Below the pieces are notes generated by a model. That model did not search any database. It had not been told where the DNA came from and saw only the letters and a list, made by a program, of their open reading frames with translations. From Pomacea canaliculata (lineage: Eukaryota > Mollusca > Gastropoda > Architaenioglossa > Ampullariidae): a stretch of DNA of 64,000 bases. Shown one piece after another: positions 22,258-34,946 of the stretch; position 1 is the first letter of the stretch, and each line of letters begins with the position of its first letter. The stretch is from the NCBI RefSeq assembly GCF_003073045.1, contig NC_037603.1, positions 12,406,192 to 12,470,191 on the forward strand. The letters run 5' to 3'. A program made the position numbers and the translations under genes.

Positions 22258-25200
22258 ATGGCTGCAAACTTCTGTATCTTCTTCGTTTTGTTAGCTTTTC
22301 TGCCTTCAGGTGAACTGCAAGGTGAGTTCTGTTTGCAGTGCTTCTCTGTCATACATCAATAACTCATACACGACAAGGAAGCATGTTGCGAAACATATTT
22401 ACAATTTTTAATAATTATTTTTATTTCATTGAGACTCACAAGTAGCTTAAAAAATCTAAGGGTAGGTGCAATATTTGCCAAGCCTGATGTTCCATGCAAC
22501 CACTGTTGAAAGACAGATTAGGTGACACGAAGTATTTTCTCTGGCATCGTTTCTTATATGATGAACCAAATTGTCGAAGCCAAAGTTGCCCAAGCAATGC
22601 CCGAGTGATGGAAGCCTTTTCATCTCCACAATTTTTAAAATTTTAATGAGGAGCCAGATGTCAGTACTAGACATCCCTAGAGTCACACCATAATATTGTT
22701 AGATGACATGGAGGATTGCACATCACATGAATGTTTCTATTGTTACTTTCAGGTTTTTCTGAGAACTCCACAGCATGGGCAAAGGGCAACTTGTGAGCTT
22801 TCTCAGGAACACCATCAGTTGTCTAAAGGGAGAAGCTCCTTCGGATGTTTATTCATTATCGTTTTCAAACAAGCAGCCTCTCTCATTGTCCTTTCACACG
22901 GCTTGGAATTACCTGGTCTTTAGGTGAGACACTTCCCCCTATTTATACAACATTTTGTGATATGTTTAAAACTTCTTCTCAGCCTTGCCACTGAACATTT
23001 TATTTGTACATCCATGGATGTCTACATATCATTCCTCAAGACACTAGGCATTAGTGTTTGAAGCTCATGTCGCCAATCGTGTGGTAGTCACAGTCACACC
23101 TGTCAGCGGGAACCTGAGAACACCTGTGTTGTGTTCCGCTTAACTGACTTCATAAGGATGTCGGTCGGGTGGCTAGCATTCCAGACACGCTACACACCCG
23201 GGTGGTTAAGGAAAGTTCTTTTCCCGACACACAAAGACTCATTGACTACGGTTAATAACTTTCTTTACTCAGCCGGTTGCGAGTCTGAATAACTCGCTTG
23301 TATTTTAGGTAAAAAACAATTCGAATGTTCAGAAACTGTGAATGATGAAAGCAACGACGATGAGTGTGTGCGCGTGCGTTTGTGTGTGTGTGTGTGTTTG
23401 AGAGAGAGAGAGAGATCTATATAGAAATGCATGTTTAAAAATAAATTATTATACATGTAACTATAATTTATATATGTGTGTGTGGGGGGGGGGGGTAAAG
23501 GGAGGATTGGGAGGAAAGTCCGGCGAAGTTCAATCTTTGCTAAAAAAGAAATATTTAGTCATCAAGTAGCACGAGGTAGACTTAAGCACTGTTGACCTTT
23601 TGAATATTTTAAGTACACGTATTTATTTATATGTGTATACACTTATGAAACAGTTTTGAAGAGAAATAAAATGGGTTGTACCATGGATGTGTACAGGTGG
23701 ACTGCTGTCTGTCTACCTAGACAAAAGTTCTCCGCTGCTAGTCTCCGCGAGCCTAAACAATGAATGTGACTAAACCGGAAGCTTTGTACACTCCTGCCTC
23801 GTTTTAGTAGTTAACTGGAAAAAATCGTCTGCCAGCAGTCCAGTGATATCTGGTTGTGGTTGTACCGTGTCATCAGCACAGACATGCCTGACCTGCTCTT
23901 ATCGTAAATCAGAAAGCACAAAGCTAGTACCACGTGATTAGATTACAGCCTGATAAATCCTGATTTCAATAATTTATAACTGTCTTATCAAATGTTCATG
24001 ACATTTTTCAGTCCAAGTAGTTGAAGTTTACTTCTGGTCAAAGTTCTTTGTCTGCACCGGACATTTAGTCAGTTTGAGCGAAATAATATCGCAGTTTTGT
24101 TGCACAGGTAGGATTCTTGATCACCTGGCTTCTCGTGGAACCGTGTCAATCCACCGTAAAGGACCTAAACACCTGAGTGTACATTGTCAGACTTTCAGAA
24201 CTCGGGACTCCGGGGTGGTCCAAGTGAAACACGAGTCAGAGCATGTCAGATGCCATCTCTCCCTTCACATACTCCCGTGCCAAGAACAACGCAGACACAT
24301 TTTTATACCTTTACTGAGAGACAGAGATAGACAGGAAAGAGAGACGGAGAGAGAGAGAGAGACAGAGACATTGTCTTTATCTGATAACCTACGGCCTGTT
24401 GTGAGGACAGCGGCAAGTAAACAGATCGTTGATTTATGAATTAATTACATCCTCAGGTACTCGAGGGTTTAACTTAGTCCCCTCGGACATTGTGTGGCAC
24501 AGTGACAGTACTTGTGCACACAGTGACACTCTGTTGTGTCAGTGTCCTGTCTAGAGCACACCTGCTGTATGTTCGTTTGTGTCATGATCTGTTGTGATGA
24601 CAGTCACGTTCTGGAGTGTGTAATAACAATACCATATCACGTGACAGTGACGTTCTTCTGTCAGAGACAGTGACGCTAGCTTGGTGTGACAGTGTCAGTT
24701 AACCGTGACATAGTGACACTTTGTCGTGTGACTGTCATACAAGCGACAGTGACATCTTGCTGTGTGTGGCAGTGACGTCGGACGCAACACCATTGTGGTC
24801 ACCAACTCGACCCGTGCTGTCTACGCTCACGTCGGCACGTCACCTAAAGTTGGTCACGTGTCTGTAGACTGGGTCAGCAACAACATTTACTGGGCCGACG
24901 CCGGCTTCGGGTGGATTGGACTCCAGTCTCTAAAGGCAAGTTTTCAACACCTGTAAACCCTTCCCCTTTGTTTACCAAACTCTGTGACGTTTATATTAAA
25001 TCGTTAAACTCCTGTAACTCCTTGAAGTCCTAAACATAAAATGTTCCACGAGTTCAGATGTCCACCCTCTTCCTACCCATCGCCATACACTCCAAAGTTG
25101 GCATGCATATAATGTGACTTAACAGTTTTAGTGACAAAAGTATTTTATATCTTTAAAGTCGTTAAGCTACTGTGTAAAATAATTTTGATTTATTTATTTG

Positions 25201-28200
25201 AGTCGTGTTTTATATTTAACCTAATAACGGACTGCTTATTTCCGTATGAAGATCCATTTTAAATGTGTTAACTGAAAGTAGTTATTACCTTTTTCAGAAA
25301 CATTTATAGAAAGTTTGGCGTTTGATATTTCTTTTGTGCTTTTTTTCTTAGAGTGATTTGGCAAAATTTGCGACTAATGGACGACTGAAAGTCATCGTCT
25401 CAACATTCCTGGAACATCCATACGGCCTGGTTGTTGCACCGAATTACAGGTGAGCTCAGGTGCTTTCTGTTTGTGTGGTCTGTATGTAGGGACAACAAAC
25501 AGGACGATTTCTCACATTTGTGTCTATTGTTTTTGAAGTGCTTCGTGCTTACTTTCCCTATCATATTTTTGATAGTTTATTTTAGATTGTATATACGCAG
25601 TATAAATGTGTTGTTAATTCTCAGAGTTGCTCAAGGAATGAGTTGTTTGTTTATTTCTCTTTTCTTTGCTCTTCTTACCCGGGATGCTCTTCTACAGCTT
25701 ACAGTTAAATCGCGAAGCTCAATGACAGTTTAAAATTATTTCTGCTTTTAATAGCACTTCATGTAAAACATTCCCAAGATAATCTGCATGCAGAGGGAAG
25801 AATTTAGTAGTAAAGCTTATTACTATACGATGTACACGAGAAGAAGCACTTATTACTTACTCTCAGACATGCACGAGAAGAGGTAAAACTGATTATTGTA
25901 CGGTCTAAATGATAATTGCCAATACTAATTACAATCTCCTCGATGCAACTTGTCAGGCGTGTTTTCTGGTCCGATGTGGGATCTTCGCCAAAGATTGAAA
26001 GCTCCGACCTTCTGGGATCCGACCGCAAAGCTCTGGTTTGGCAAGGCTTAGCCACCCCGACCGCCCTCTCCGTGGACCAATCATTACAGCGCCTCTTCTG
26101 GACAGACCAATCAAAACACACCATTGAGTCATCTGACTTTAATGGCGGGAATCGCCGCGTATTGTATTTCTCGGAGGACAGTCAGTTCGGTGGACTTCAA
26201 GTGTTTGCGGTACTTGTAGCAGTATATTGTATCACTTGTTATACTTCATATTACATTATGTTTCTTGTTTCTTCTGAAAACACTTTTTGATTTAAAACAG
26301 TTTCTGTGAACACATTTTCTTGACAAATATCATTCCATCAAGAGTCTCGATATCCTTAGCACAAAAATGACACTTTCTCACTTAATTGCTTTTGGTTCAT
26401 TGTGTGTTTCTGCAGGAATACCTTCTGTTCACACAGCAGAACACCAACTCATTGCATGGTCTGGACAGACTCACGGGGAAGCAGGTGGTGTCCAGCCTGT
26501 CTCTACCTTCTGATCCTCCCGGCCCTCCCGGAAGCCTCGCTGTTTTCTCAACTGCTTTTCAGCAAAGAGGAAATAACAGTAAATCCTTAATTTGTTACCA
26601 ACTGCTGACCCCTACAGTCACAATACATTTACAATCTGATCCACCCGACTATAAATACCGACTACAAGTGGTTCGTTGATAAGAATGTACAGGGACATGC
26701 CGGACGACTCCTAGAATAATAAATATTTTACAGAGCCATAAATTTATCGTGTGGTTATCTCACTTGAAAACTGCAATAATGCAGGACATGTTGACATGTT
26801 TGTTTTGGACAGTTTCCTGTAGTCAGATGACATGTGGCCACATTTGCATACAACAGGAGCAAGGCGGTGTTTGCATCTGCACTTCTGGTTCAACTCTCAA
26901 GTCTGACGGAAAAACATGTCAAGGTTAGTCTTTAATCTTATAGATTAATAATAACATTTATAATACAACATTTTATATTTATGTCGCACACAAGTGAAGT
27001 GTAGATACGGGTCAGCTCACTTGAATGCATTGTGAGCACCTTGAATGTTTCACTTGAGGTTTAAACAATATCTTTCCTTGACTAAAACACATGTTGAACA
27101 ACAGAACCATCCACGAGAATTTTATGCAAATGCCTGTGCATTTTGAAATCCTTTATCAAAATATTTGCATGTTACTTGCTTGTCTTCAGGTTCACTGATA
27201 ATACATTTTATGAAATAGAAAGAATTGAAAGTGTTGAAAGTTTCAGTGCAGGATTTAGTTAGAATTTTAGAAATCGGTAATGTTTAGTAAAAGATGGTTA
27301 CCATGGTAACATTCGTAGAATAGTGTAGTAGAGATAAAGTAAAATTTGTATAGAGTATACATATTGTGGGATGAGCACACAAACAAATACAATTCATTTT
27401 CAGAGAGCTCAGTTCCCTTGTGGAAAAGTTTCATCGTGAGTTCAGCAACCAGAGTGTGTGCAGTACCAGTCAACCTCCTCTACAGTTTTCCCAACCTGCC
27501 TCCTCCGTTCTACAACATCAAATGCTTTCTCAACGAGTCCAACATCCAGCACCTGGCCATCAACTCCTACAACGCCACCTTGTACTACGTCACAGGAAGC
27601 AGCTGGATTCGAACACACGATATTCGTAGTGGGAAAACCGACAACATCACCACCACGGCCAACAGTGTAGGCGGTAAGAGACATACACGACATCACACAT
27701 CTTATCATCTCCCTTCAAACTCTCCTGAACTCGTGACTCAACAGACTCTACCTGAGAGACAGGTGAGGGATGTATGAAGACAGGCAGTGAGGCTGACTGA
27801 TGTTTAAATAAAGTCAATGGCAGTTGGTCAGACTTTATGTCAAAGAGGAAATTTCCTCGTACACGAACATGACAGACGGCAGAGCCAACAACACAAGATC
27901 CTTATCCTTATCTCCCTACATAACTCTCAAAATAAAATAACTGAAAGCTTTTCTGTCAGACTTCTATCTGTGCACTATTCTTAAAATAACGAAATAACTA
28001 GATGTCTCTCTTGCTCGGCAAATATGTCTCTATAAGGAGTTATCTACTCTTTTTGTATTGTTACTCAAAAGAATTATCTACATTCCAAGTGGACCTTCTT
28101 TTCTCTTTTCTTATTCTATTTTTTTTCTCTCTATCTCTCTCCTATGTCACTTATTGTATTTCTTAGGCATTACTTACGACGAAGCAAGAGGAATCCTCAT

Positions 28201-31200
28201 TTGGTCAGAGACATCTGCCGGGCGAATAATGGAGCTTGATCTTAACAGGGGCGACAACGCCACCCAGCTGTACTCGAACCTTAACAGCCCGGGCGATCTC
28301 ACCGTCAATTCTCTTAGAGGGTGGAGTATTTTATGTTTTGTTTTATCATTTTAGTGCAGTCATTCTTTTCTATTACTCTGACTTTTTTGTTTGTTTGTTT
28401 TTGTTTTGTTTTTTTTGCAAAATTATGCTCTCAGTGGTGTATAATTAGTTTTAACTGAAAGCATTTGAGACCAAATGTTACTTTGTCACAGGCTGCTCTT
28501 CTGGGTGGAAACCTTCAACAATAAATACACATTAGTAGCTGGGGCAGTTGTCTCCCCGTTCAACAAGTCCGAGCTGGTCAACTCGGGCCTCATCCGCCCC
28601 CACAGCCTGGTGTACGACGACAAGCAAAACAGGTTTGCTGCACACTCATGTTATAATAATTATAATTTATTATTCATTAACAAACCCTAAAGGTATGATT
28701 GCACGCTTTTTCTGCTATAATGTCATTTTAATATTGATCACAACCTAGAAGATGGTATCTAAACTATCTGAAAATTTCGAAGATGGGAATATATCAAAAG
28801 TAATGGGAATGTTTAGTGCAAAAATGTGAACAATATGATGATACTTGTAGCCGAAAGTTGATAGTAATATGTTATTGAAATGCAATTGGCAGATGTGTAT
28901 TTATCTCTGGACCTTCTGTCTGCTGCCAGAAACGAGGAATGTTGTTGATTGTAGTTTCTTCTCACTAGGTTGTACTGGCTTGATGTCGACTACCTGGGTT
29001 CTGTCAGAGGAGATGGCAGTGACAAAAGTGTCATCAGCCTGAGTTCTGTCACAACCTACCGAGGCCTGGCTTTGTTCAGAGTAAGCACATGTACAACTAT
29101 TATTTCTCTCCCTCTGTCGGTGCAATAGACCAATCACTATGCACTTGTTTGAATAAATATTGTAAGTGACAATGGACCTCACTGACTTGCTATCGTTAAG
29201 ACATTGCCTGGCTGGCTGGCTGGACTAGAAATAATGTGTTGAACAAAGTTCCTTCCTGCATCTCTAAGAATTGGTTACCATAACCTGCACCATCTTGATT
29301 TATGTCTTTAAACAGTCGTCATGGTAATTTTTTAAAATTTCTGAATGCTTATAGCACCAATGGGTGGTAATAAAACACAAACTGTTCTTCAGACTTCGAG
29401 TCTCCTTGGTGACTGAGACCAATAACCATTGGCAGTAATTGTTTTTCATTCCAGAGCAACCTGGTGTGGTTGACCCGCTCACCTGACAGCAACGTCACCT
29501 TCCGGTCTTCTGACCTCAGAGATGCCAGCGTCAGACGACCTTTAACCTGCCTGGTCTGACAGACTTGACGGACGTAGTGTTCTACGACGCCGACGCCGAG
29601 ATGCCGGACAGCGTGTCCTGCGGACGGAACAATGGCGGCTGTCACCAAGTCTGCATCGTCGATAACAACATCCCGCGATGTGCCTGCAGGTTCGGCTTTA
29701 CCCTGCAAGACGACGGCGTCACGTGTGCTGCAAGTAAGTCACGTGAGCCACAAATAAGTCACGTGTGCTGTTAGTCACGAGAGAGATGCAGGAATAACCG
29801 GTATACCAAAACTTTCCCTGGGAAGGGTCAACAGTTGTAAATCATCTGTCCATCATATTTACTTTCCAGGATACAACACTAATGCCCTTTCACAAACAAA
29901 CAAACAAACAAACAAACAAACAAACAAACAAACAAACAAACAAACAAACAAACAAACAAACAACCCCGATTCATAGATTTCCCTGAACACGACTTTGAAA
30001 ATAACGGTTTGACAACAAACATCAAAACCGTTTTTTGTGTCGTTGCACAGGTTTCGTCACTGCCAACTTCTTTCTGACCACGGAGCCAGTGCAGTCGGCA
30101 GTTTATCAGATCACGACTGACGATGACGTGTCAGCCCTCCCAGTCTCCCGAGGCTCTCAACCCGCATGCGCCATCTACAATCAGCTGACTAATGACGTCA
30201 TTTGGTTCGACAACGCAACCAGCGCCATCAAACGGTCCTCCACGTCAAATGAACACGTGACAGAGCAAGTCCTTCTGACTCTGAGTCGTAAGTGATCACG
30301 TGACTGCCATTTTCCTTCTGTCTTCTTCTTCCTCCTCTTGAGAAGATTATATATATATACATGCATATAATATATATAATTATATACATATGTGTGTGTG
30401 TGTGTTTAGAATCGAATAAGGTGACCTCAATGAGGATCGACTACTCCACCGGCAACTTGTATTTTGCCGAAACCACGGAGAATGAGAGCAATGGCTGGGT
30501 TCGAGTCCTCTCTTTGAAGAACGGCGCTCTTCACACGATCACATCGACTGTTGCAGTCCGGTACCTGGACATCGCCCCACAGCAAGGGTAAGTCCTCCCT
30601 TCCTACTCCCTCTGTCCCTCGTGCCCGTCCTGAAAGACCTACCGAGGGCTACTTTATTTTAGGCTCAAGATAATCTGTACCCTCACTGTAAATGTTCATC
30701 GTAAAGAACATCCTAATATCTTGATAATTAATGTAGTGAAATATTTGATTGACAGATACCTTGTTTATGGTTCCACGACCGGAAGTATTTACAAGTCAGA
30801 CATGGCGGCTGAGACTCCGCAACTGTTGAAAAGCGGCCTTGTGGGGCTGTCTGGACTCACTTTCACTAGCAATGGTGAGTGACACGAAGATAAGACAATT
30901 CCTTTATGGATAATAATAAAATTAATTCATAATTATTTTTGCAGTCTACCCGCCTACCTGTGTTTATAGATGGCTCTTGAGTAGGGCAACCGAAAAATCG
31001 CGGTAAAAAAACGTGACTGTGACTCATACCACGTGACGGTTAATGACAATTTGTTCTCATTCTTGCAGGGATGTCGGTTGTGTGGTCAGACTGGGTAAAG
31101 GATGAGATAGTGGAGCGACCCCTCGACACCCTCAGTGACAAGATTCGGTTACAGAAAGCAGGCAGCTTTCCATATTCTGTGATGACTTGGGGTGATGACC

Positions 31201-33908
31201 TGTATTACCTCAGCAAGAAAAGCCTGTGAGTGGTGTTGCTATAGAAACCGACTTCTACTTTAGTCAATTACTGTATAAACATTCTGTTAAGATGATGCTT
31301 GCTTCCCTTTGAAGGTTGACAAGTTTTTCCCGCCTTTATCCTAATCCGCAAGTTAAATGCAGCATGTCTTTATTGCATTTTTATTCATTTAAATTCTATA
31401 GATGAAAATCTTTAAAATGTCATTTTGTATAGTTAGTGATGATATATTCTACATAAATAAAAACTAGATGGTCACGAACAGCCATAAAGTTTTTCAATGT
31501 GATCAGACAGAAATATTGATTTCTGATATGGAGTGGTGAAGCTGAGAGAATGATATAATAAATAAATAAATAAAATAAATAAATAAAATAGTTAACTAAC
31601 CAACCAACCAACAAACTATCAATCTATGATCCCAGTACTAAGTGCAATCTTTTGTTTCACAGAAGCATTAATCGCCTGACACCCACCAATCAGGAATCAG
31701 AGGTACACCAATTTCCTCAGTTGGGAATGCTCACATCTTTGACCTTTCAGGGGTCAGCTCCTACATCTCGTATGTATACTCTTGTATACTCATAATTGTG
31801 TCCTTGAACAACTATGTTCTTTGCTTCTTTCACCTGATTGATTTAACAGCATGACTAGTACAACAATTGTCATGGCATCGTCTGTCACAATTTGCTGCTG
31901 TTTCCATTTTCTCATGTTCTACAGTGTGACTAGTGCTTTAGATTCCGACACTGTTTGGCAGTGTGACTTGTGCTTTAACTTACTATCATATGATGTTTCA
32001 TCTGCAGCATCCACCGCTTGCAGTGACCGCAACGGCCGCTGCAGCACGCTCTGCATCCCTACGCCCAACGGAGCCCGGCAGTGCGCATGCGCGTATGGTG
32101 TGGAACTGCTGGACGATAAGAGAACATGCAAAAACGGTAAGGACAGTGTGTTTGTGTGTGTGCGCGCGCGTGCACGCTTTCAGTTGCCGAAACGAGCCTC
32201 CCTAACCTGTCTGCTTTGTCAATCTTGTGTCTACAGTGGAGCCATGCAGTGGCGCAATCCCCAATGGTGACCTGGACGTGACCTGCGACCGGTACCCGGG
32301 GTATGCCTGTGACTTTACCTGCAGACAAGGTTATATCAAAAGCGTGCACACCTCTATTCTCTGTCTGAATACGGGTTTGTGGAATGTGTCCATCAACAAA
32401 CTCTGCCCGCAGGCATGCCCCACACGGTTTCCAAACGGAGGCGTGGAGACTTCCTGTCAACCTGCGCCTGGCCAATCATGCACTGGGACATGTGACTTGG
32501 GCTACCAATCAGCGAGCGGCAAGAGTTTTACACTCACGTGTGGAGAGAATGGTCAGTGGATTCCAGATGTCAATTCTCTTTGCTACCAACCATGCACCCC
32601 GCAATTTCAAAATGGCGTCATGGATACTTCCTGTCGACCTGAGCCTGGACAATCGTGCACTTTCATTTGTAGCTCGGGCTACCAATCAGCGACGGGCACA
32701 AATGTAAACGTCACGTGCGGCGCCAATGGTCAGTGGACTCCAGCCGTCAATTCTCTTTGTGTCGGTAAGTAAAAACATTTTTATTGGAATAATAAACTTC
32801 ACTAAGCTTCACCAAACCGATAAGTTCTCCTCTCTCTAAAACATGTCATCGTCATGGTAACTTTGTTCTGATGCTCAGATCCAGGACAAAGTCAAGGACA
32901 AGGTGCAAGTCAAGGCTTTCCTGACTACGCCATTGGTCTCGTGTCCGCTGGGGGCGTGGCCATAGTGGCTCTGGTTGTGGGGTACATCTTGTACTCTCGG
33001 TGAGATGATGCTTCTCTGTCTCTCTCGCTTGGTTGTCATGGTGACTCTCAATTTCGGTTGTTTGACTTATTTATACATTTCATCATACTTCGCTACCGAC
33101 AACACTTCTTTTTATTTCTACTCCTGGCACTAGATATGAAATGTTAACTTTTTAAAGTGTTTTTATCTTTTATTGTCTATTTATTTGTATTTTAACTGAT
33201 AATGAACGGCGTTATGTTTGCGATATTAATGTGTGATTTCAAACATATTTCAAGCAACAAATTATTTTTTTTTCACTCGATGTGCGTAATTGTTTACTTT
33301 TCTCTTTTATCATCAGAATGAAGCGCTACAGGGGACACAATCCTAAAGACAGTATTTCCGGATTCATTAAAAAGAAGGTGCTGTCACGTACGAGCAGTGC
33401 TGACAGCACAGCAACTGTCAGATATACCACCAGCCCCGCAGTCAGGACTCATGATGTGGACAGTCTCTATGATGAAATCCCAGCCTCCATGGTCTATGGT
33501 CAGACCAACAATGGCTTCCAGCCAGACAGCCTCGACTCTTCTTTCTCTCGTTCACCGCACGTGACCTCTGACCAAAAGGGTATTTATGATACCAGCTATA
33601 TCACACTCATAGACTACGCAGAGCCCATCGATGAGAAAAGCCCACAGCCTTGCCCACGTACATCCTTGAAGCAGTCAGTAAATAATGGTTACCTGACAAC
33701 CTCCATGCATGAAGGAAACCTACAAAATTGCCGACAGTCCTCTTCAAGCCAGCTACCAGACAATGGGTACCTGAGAGTCTCCCTGGATGGAAAAAACCCA
33801 CAGCCTTGCCCACGATCCTCCGTGAAACAGGATGCAGCAGCTGGGTACCTTAGCCCAGGATCACCTGATGTGCTGGGCTTCACCAACCCAGCCCCTGACT
33901 ATGAGTAA
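22258..33908 (+). CDS. LRP-like type I receptor: three YWTD propeller-EGF modules, three sushi domains, TM, tyrosine-rich tail
   Basis: Exons: 22258-22321 (signal peptide MAANFCIFFVLLAFLPSG), 24773-24935, 25352-25449, 25957-26209, 26416-26578, 26813-26923 (EGF1), 27404-27673, 28167-28320, 28492-28632, 28969-29080, 29455-29733 (EGF2), 30051-30287, 30410-30587, 30756-30874, 31069-31225, 31663-31769, 32008-32136 (EGF3), 32237-32764 (three sushi domains), 32879-32999 (membrane helix), 33317-33908 (tail). All phases agree from 24773 onward, except a one-base break in 29455-29733 near 29535. The first join is out of phase, so a small exon between 22.3 and 24.7 kb is probably missing. Propeller blades show IYWAD, VFWSD, LFWTD; LIWSE, LFWVE, LYWLD; VIWFD, LYFAE, VVWSD. 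In LRP receptors such propellers bind or release ligand. No LDL-receptor class A repeats are seen. The sushi domains have six cysteines each, as in selectins. The protein is about 1325 residues and probably a surface receptor; its ligand is unknown. Confidence 0.85.
23484..23495. repeat. Poly-G run after GT repeat
   Basis: About twelve G in a row after a short TG run, in the first intron of the receptor gene. GT and GA runs also lie at about 23376-23415. Confidence 0.9.
24335..24372. repeat. (GA)n-rich tract
   Basis: GAGA and GACA purine run in the first intron of the receptor gene. Confidence 0.85.
24480..24772 (+). repeat. Degenerate ACAGTGAC repeat running into an exon
   Basis: A diverged repeat in which CAGTGACA or GTGACAGTGAC recurs at least ten times over 290 bases. 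It runs up to the acceptor at 24771-24772, and the exon's own first bases (AGTGACGTC) match the unit. The 3' splice site therefore appears to sit in the last repeat unit. Confidence 0.7.
24936..24941 (+). promoter_or_regulatory. GC-type 5' splice site
   Basis: Exon 2 of the receptor ends in CTAAAG followed by GCAAGT. A GC-AG junction to the acceptor at 25351 keeps phase 0 and joins IGLQSLK to SDLAKFA. No usable GT lies nearby in the right phase. Except at position 2, the donor matches the strong AG|GTAAGT consensus, as is usual for GC donors. Confidence 0.75.
29897..29962. repeat. (CAAA)n microsatellite
   Basis: About sixteen uninterrupted CAAA units in an intron of the receptor gene. Confidence 0.97.
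31556..31592. repeat. (AATA)n microsatellite
   Basis: AATA tetranucleotide run in a receptor intron. Confidence 0.9.
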
Positions 33909-34616
33909 ACAGGAATCAGCGAGTTCGGCAGTTTTTAAAAACTTGTTTCCAGACAATTTTTGTGATTAATTTTTTCATTGACTTCATGCAGAAATTTATC
34001 GTCTGCGAAGGTGTCCATTAACTGACGTCTTGAGGTGAACACTTCAATGTCCTTAGTCCCAGCAAAAATATTGTGTAAGAAGTGCATGTAACATTTTAAG
34101 TAGTAATATGCGTGACTTTATAAGTGTATATGTATATATGTATATATAACAGCAACAGAAACAAACGCAAAAATCAAAAATCACTTCAAGACAATCATTG
34201 GTTTGGACAGCCAAACTCTAAGCAGCGAGTATCGACAACACAAGGTTAAGAACTGATCACACTCACCAGGGAACACACACATACACACCTACTGACAGGC
34301 CAAAGAAAATGTAGTGAACAGTTAGTCCCTGTGCTGTATATGCCTGATATTTACAAATATATAAGATGTGTTTCTCTCTCAGATATAGTATAATAATCGT
34401 ATCTTCGGCACCACATAAACTTTCGAACGTGTATCTACTTCATATGAACAGTCTTTCTATTCATTGTACTCCACCTGTGATGTGGAGAGTCGATCTACTT
34501 CGTCACCGTCTTTCTATTCATTGTGCAACCGTTTCAAGCACACGCACACGTGTACAAACACGTTGATATACACGTGCTGTGTAGCGCCTTCCTGCTCACA
34601 ACCACTAGTACACATT

Positions 34617-34790
34617 CTTTGACGTCATCACGAGCACAAACACGTCTAGAGCACTTCTGACGTCATTATACTCTAGTGCGACATTTTTTGTACGACGTCA
34701 ACACGAGCACAAGCACGTCTAGAGCACTTCTGACGTCATCATGCTGACATATCTAGTGCGACATTTTTTGTATGACGTCAGCATACTCAC
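34617..34790 (+). repeat. Tandem repeat bearing five GACGTCA sites
   Basis: Two diverged copies of an 80-90 base unit containing CGTCTAGAGCACTTCTGACG and GTGCGACATTTTTTGTA. Five GACGTCA cores lie near 34621, 34660, 34694, 34729 and 34774; three of them form the full TGACGTCA CRE/ATF palindrome. They lie in the probable 3' untranslated region of the receptor gene. Confidence 0.8.
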
Positions 34791-34940
34791 ATGCTTCATT
34801 CTCTAGTTCCCCAAAGCGATAATCTCTCACAAAGATGTAATAATGTGGTGTGAGTTATATGTGGTGTTATATTTCACACATATATGTAACGCGTTTATTC
34901 TAATGCTTTTTTTTTGGTGTATTTATATATTCTTTATTAA

Positions 34941-34946
34941 AATAAA
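34941..34946 (+). terminator. Polyadenylation signal AATAAA
   Basis: AATAAA in an A/T-rich stretch about 1 kb after the receptor stop codon. It is the best candidate I see for the end of that transcript. Confidence 0.5.

Noticed and set aside
24074-24439. 121-codon open frame in the first intron of the receptor gene
   Set aside because: It runs into a GA repeat, has no domain pattern and does not bridge the phase gap between exons 1 and 2.
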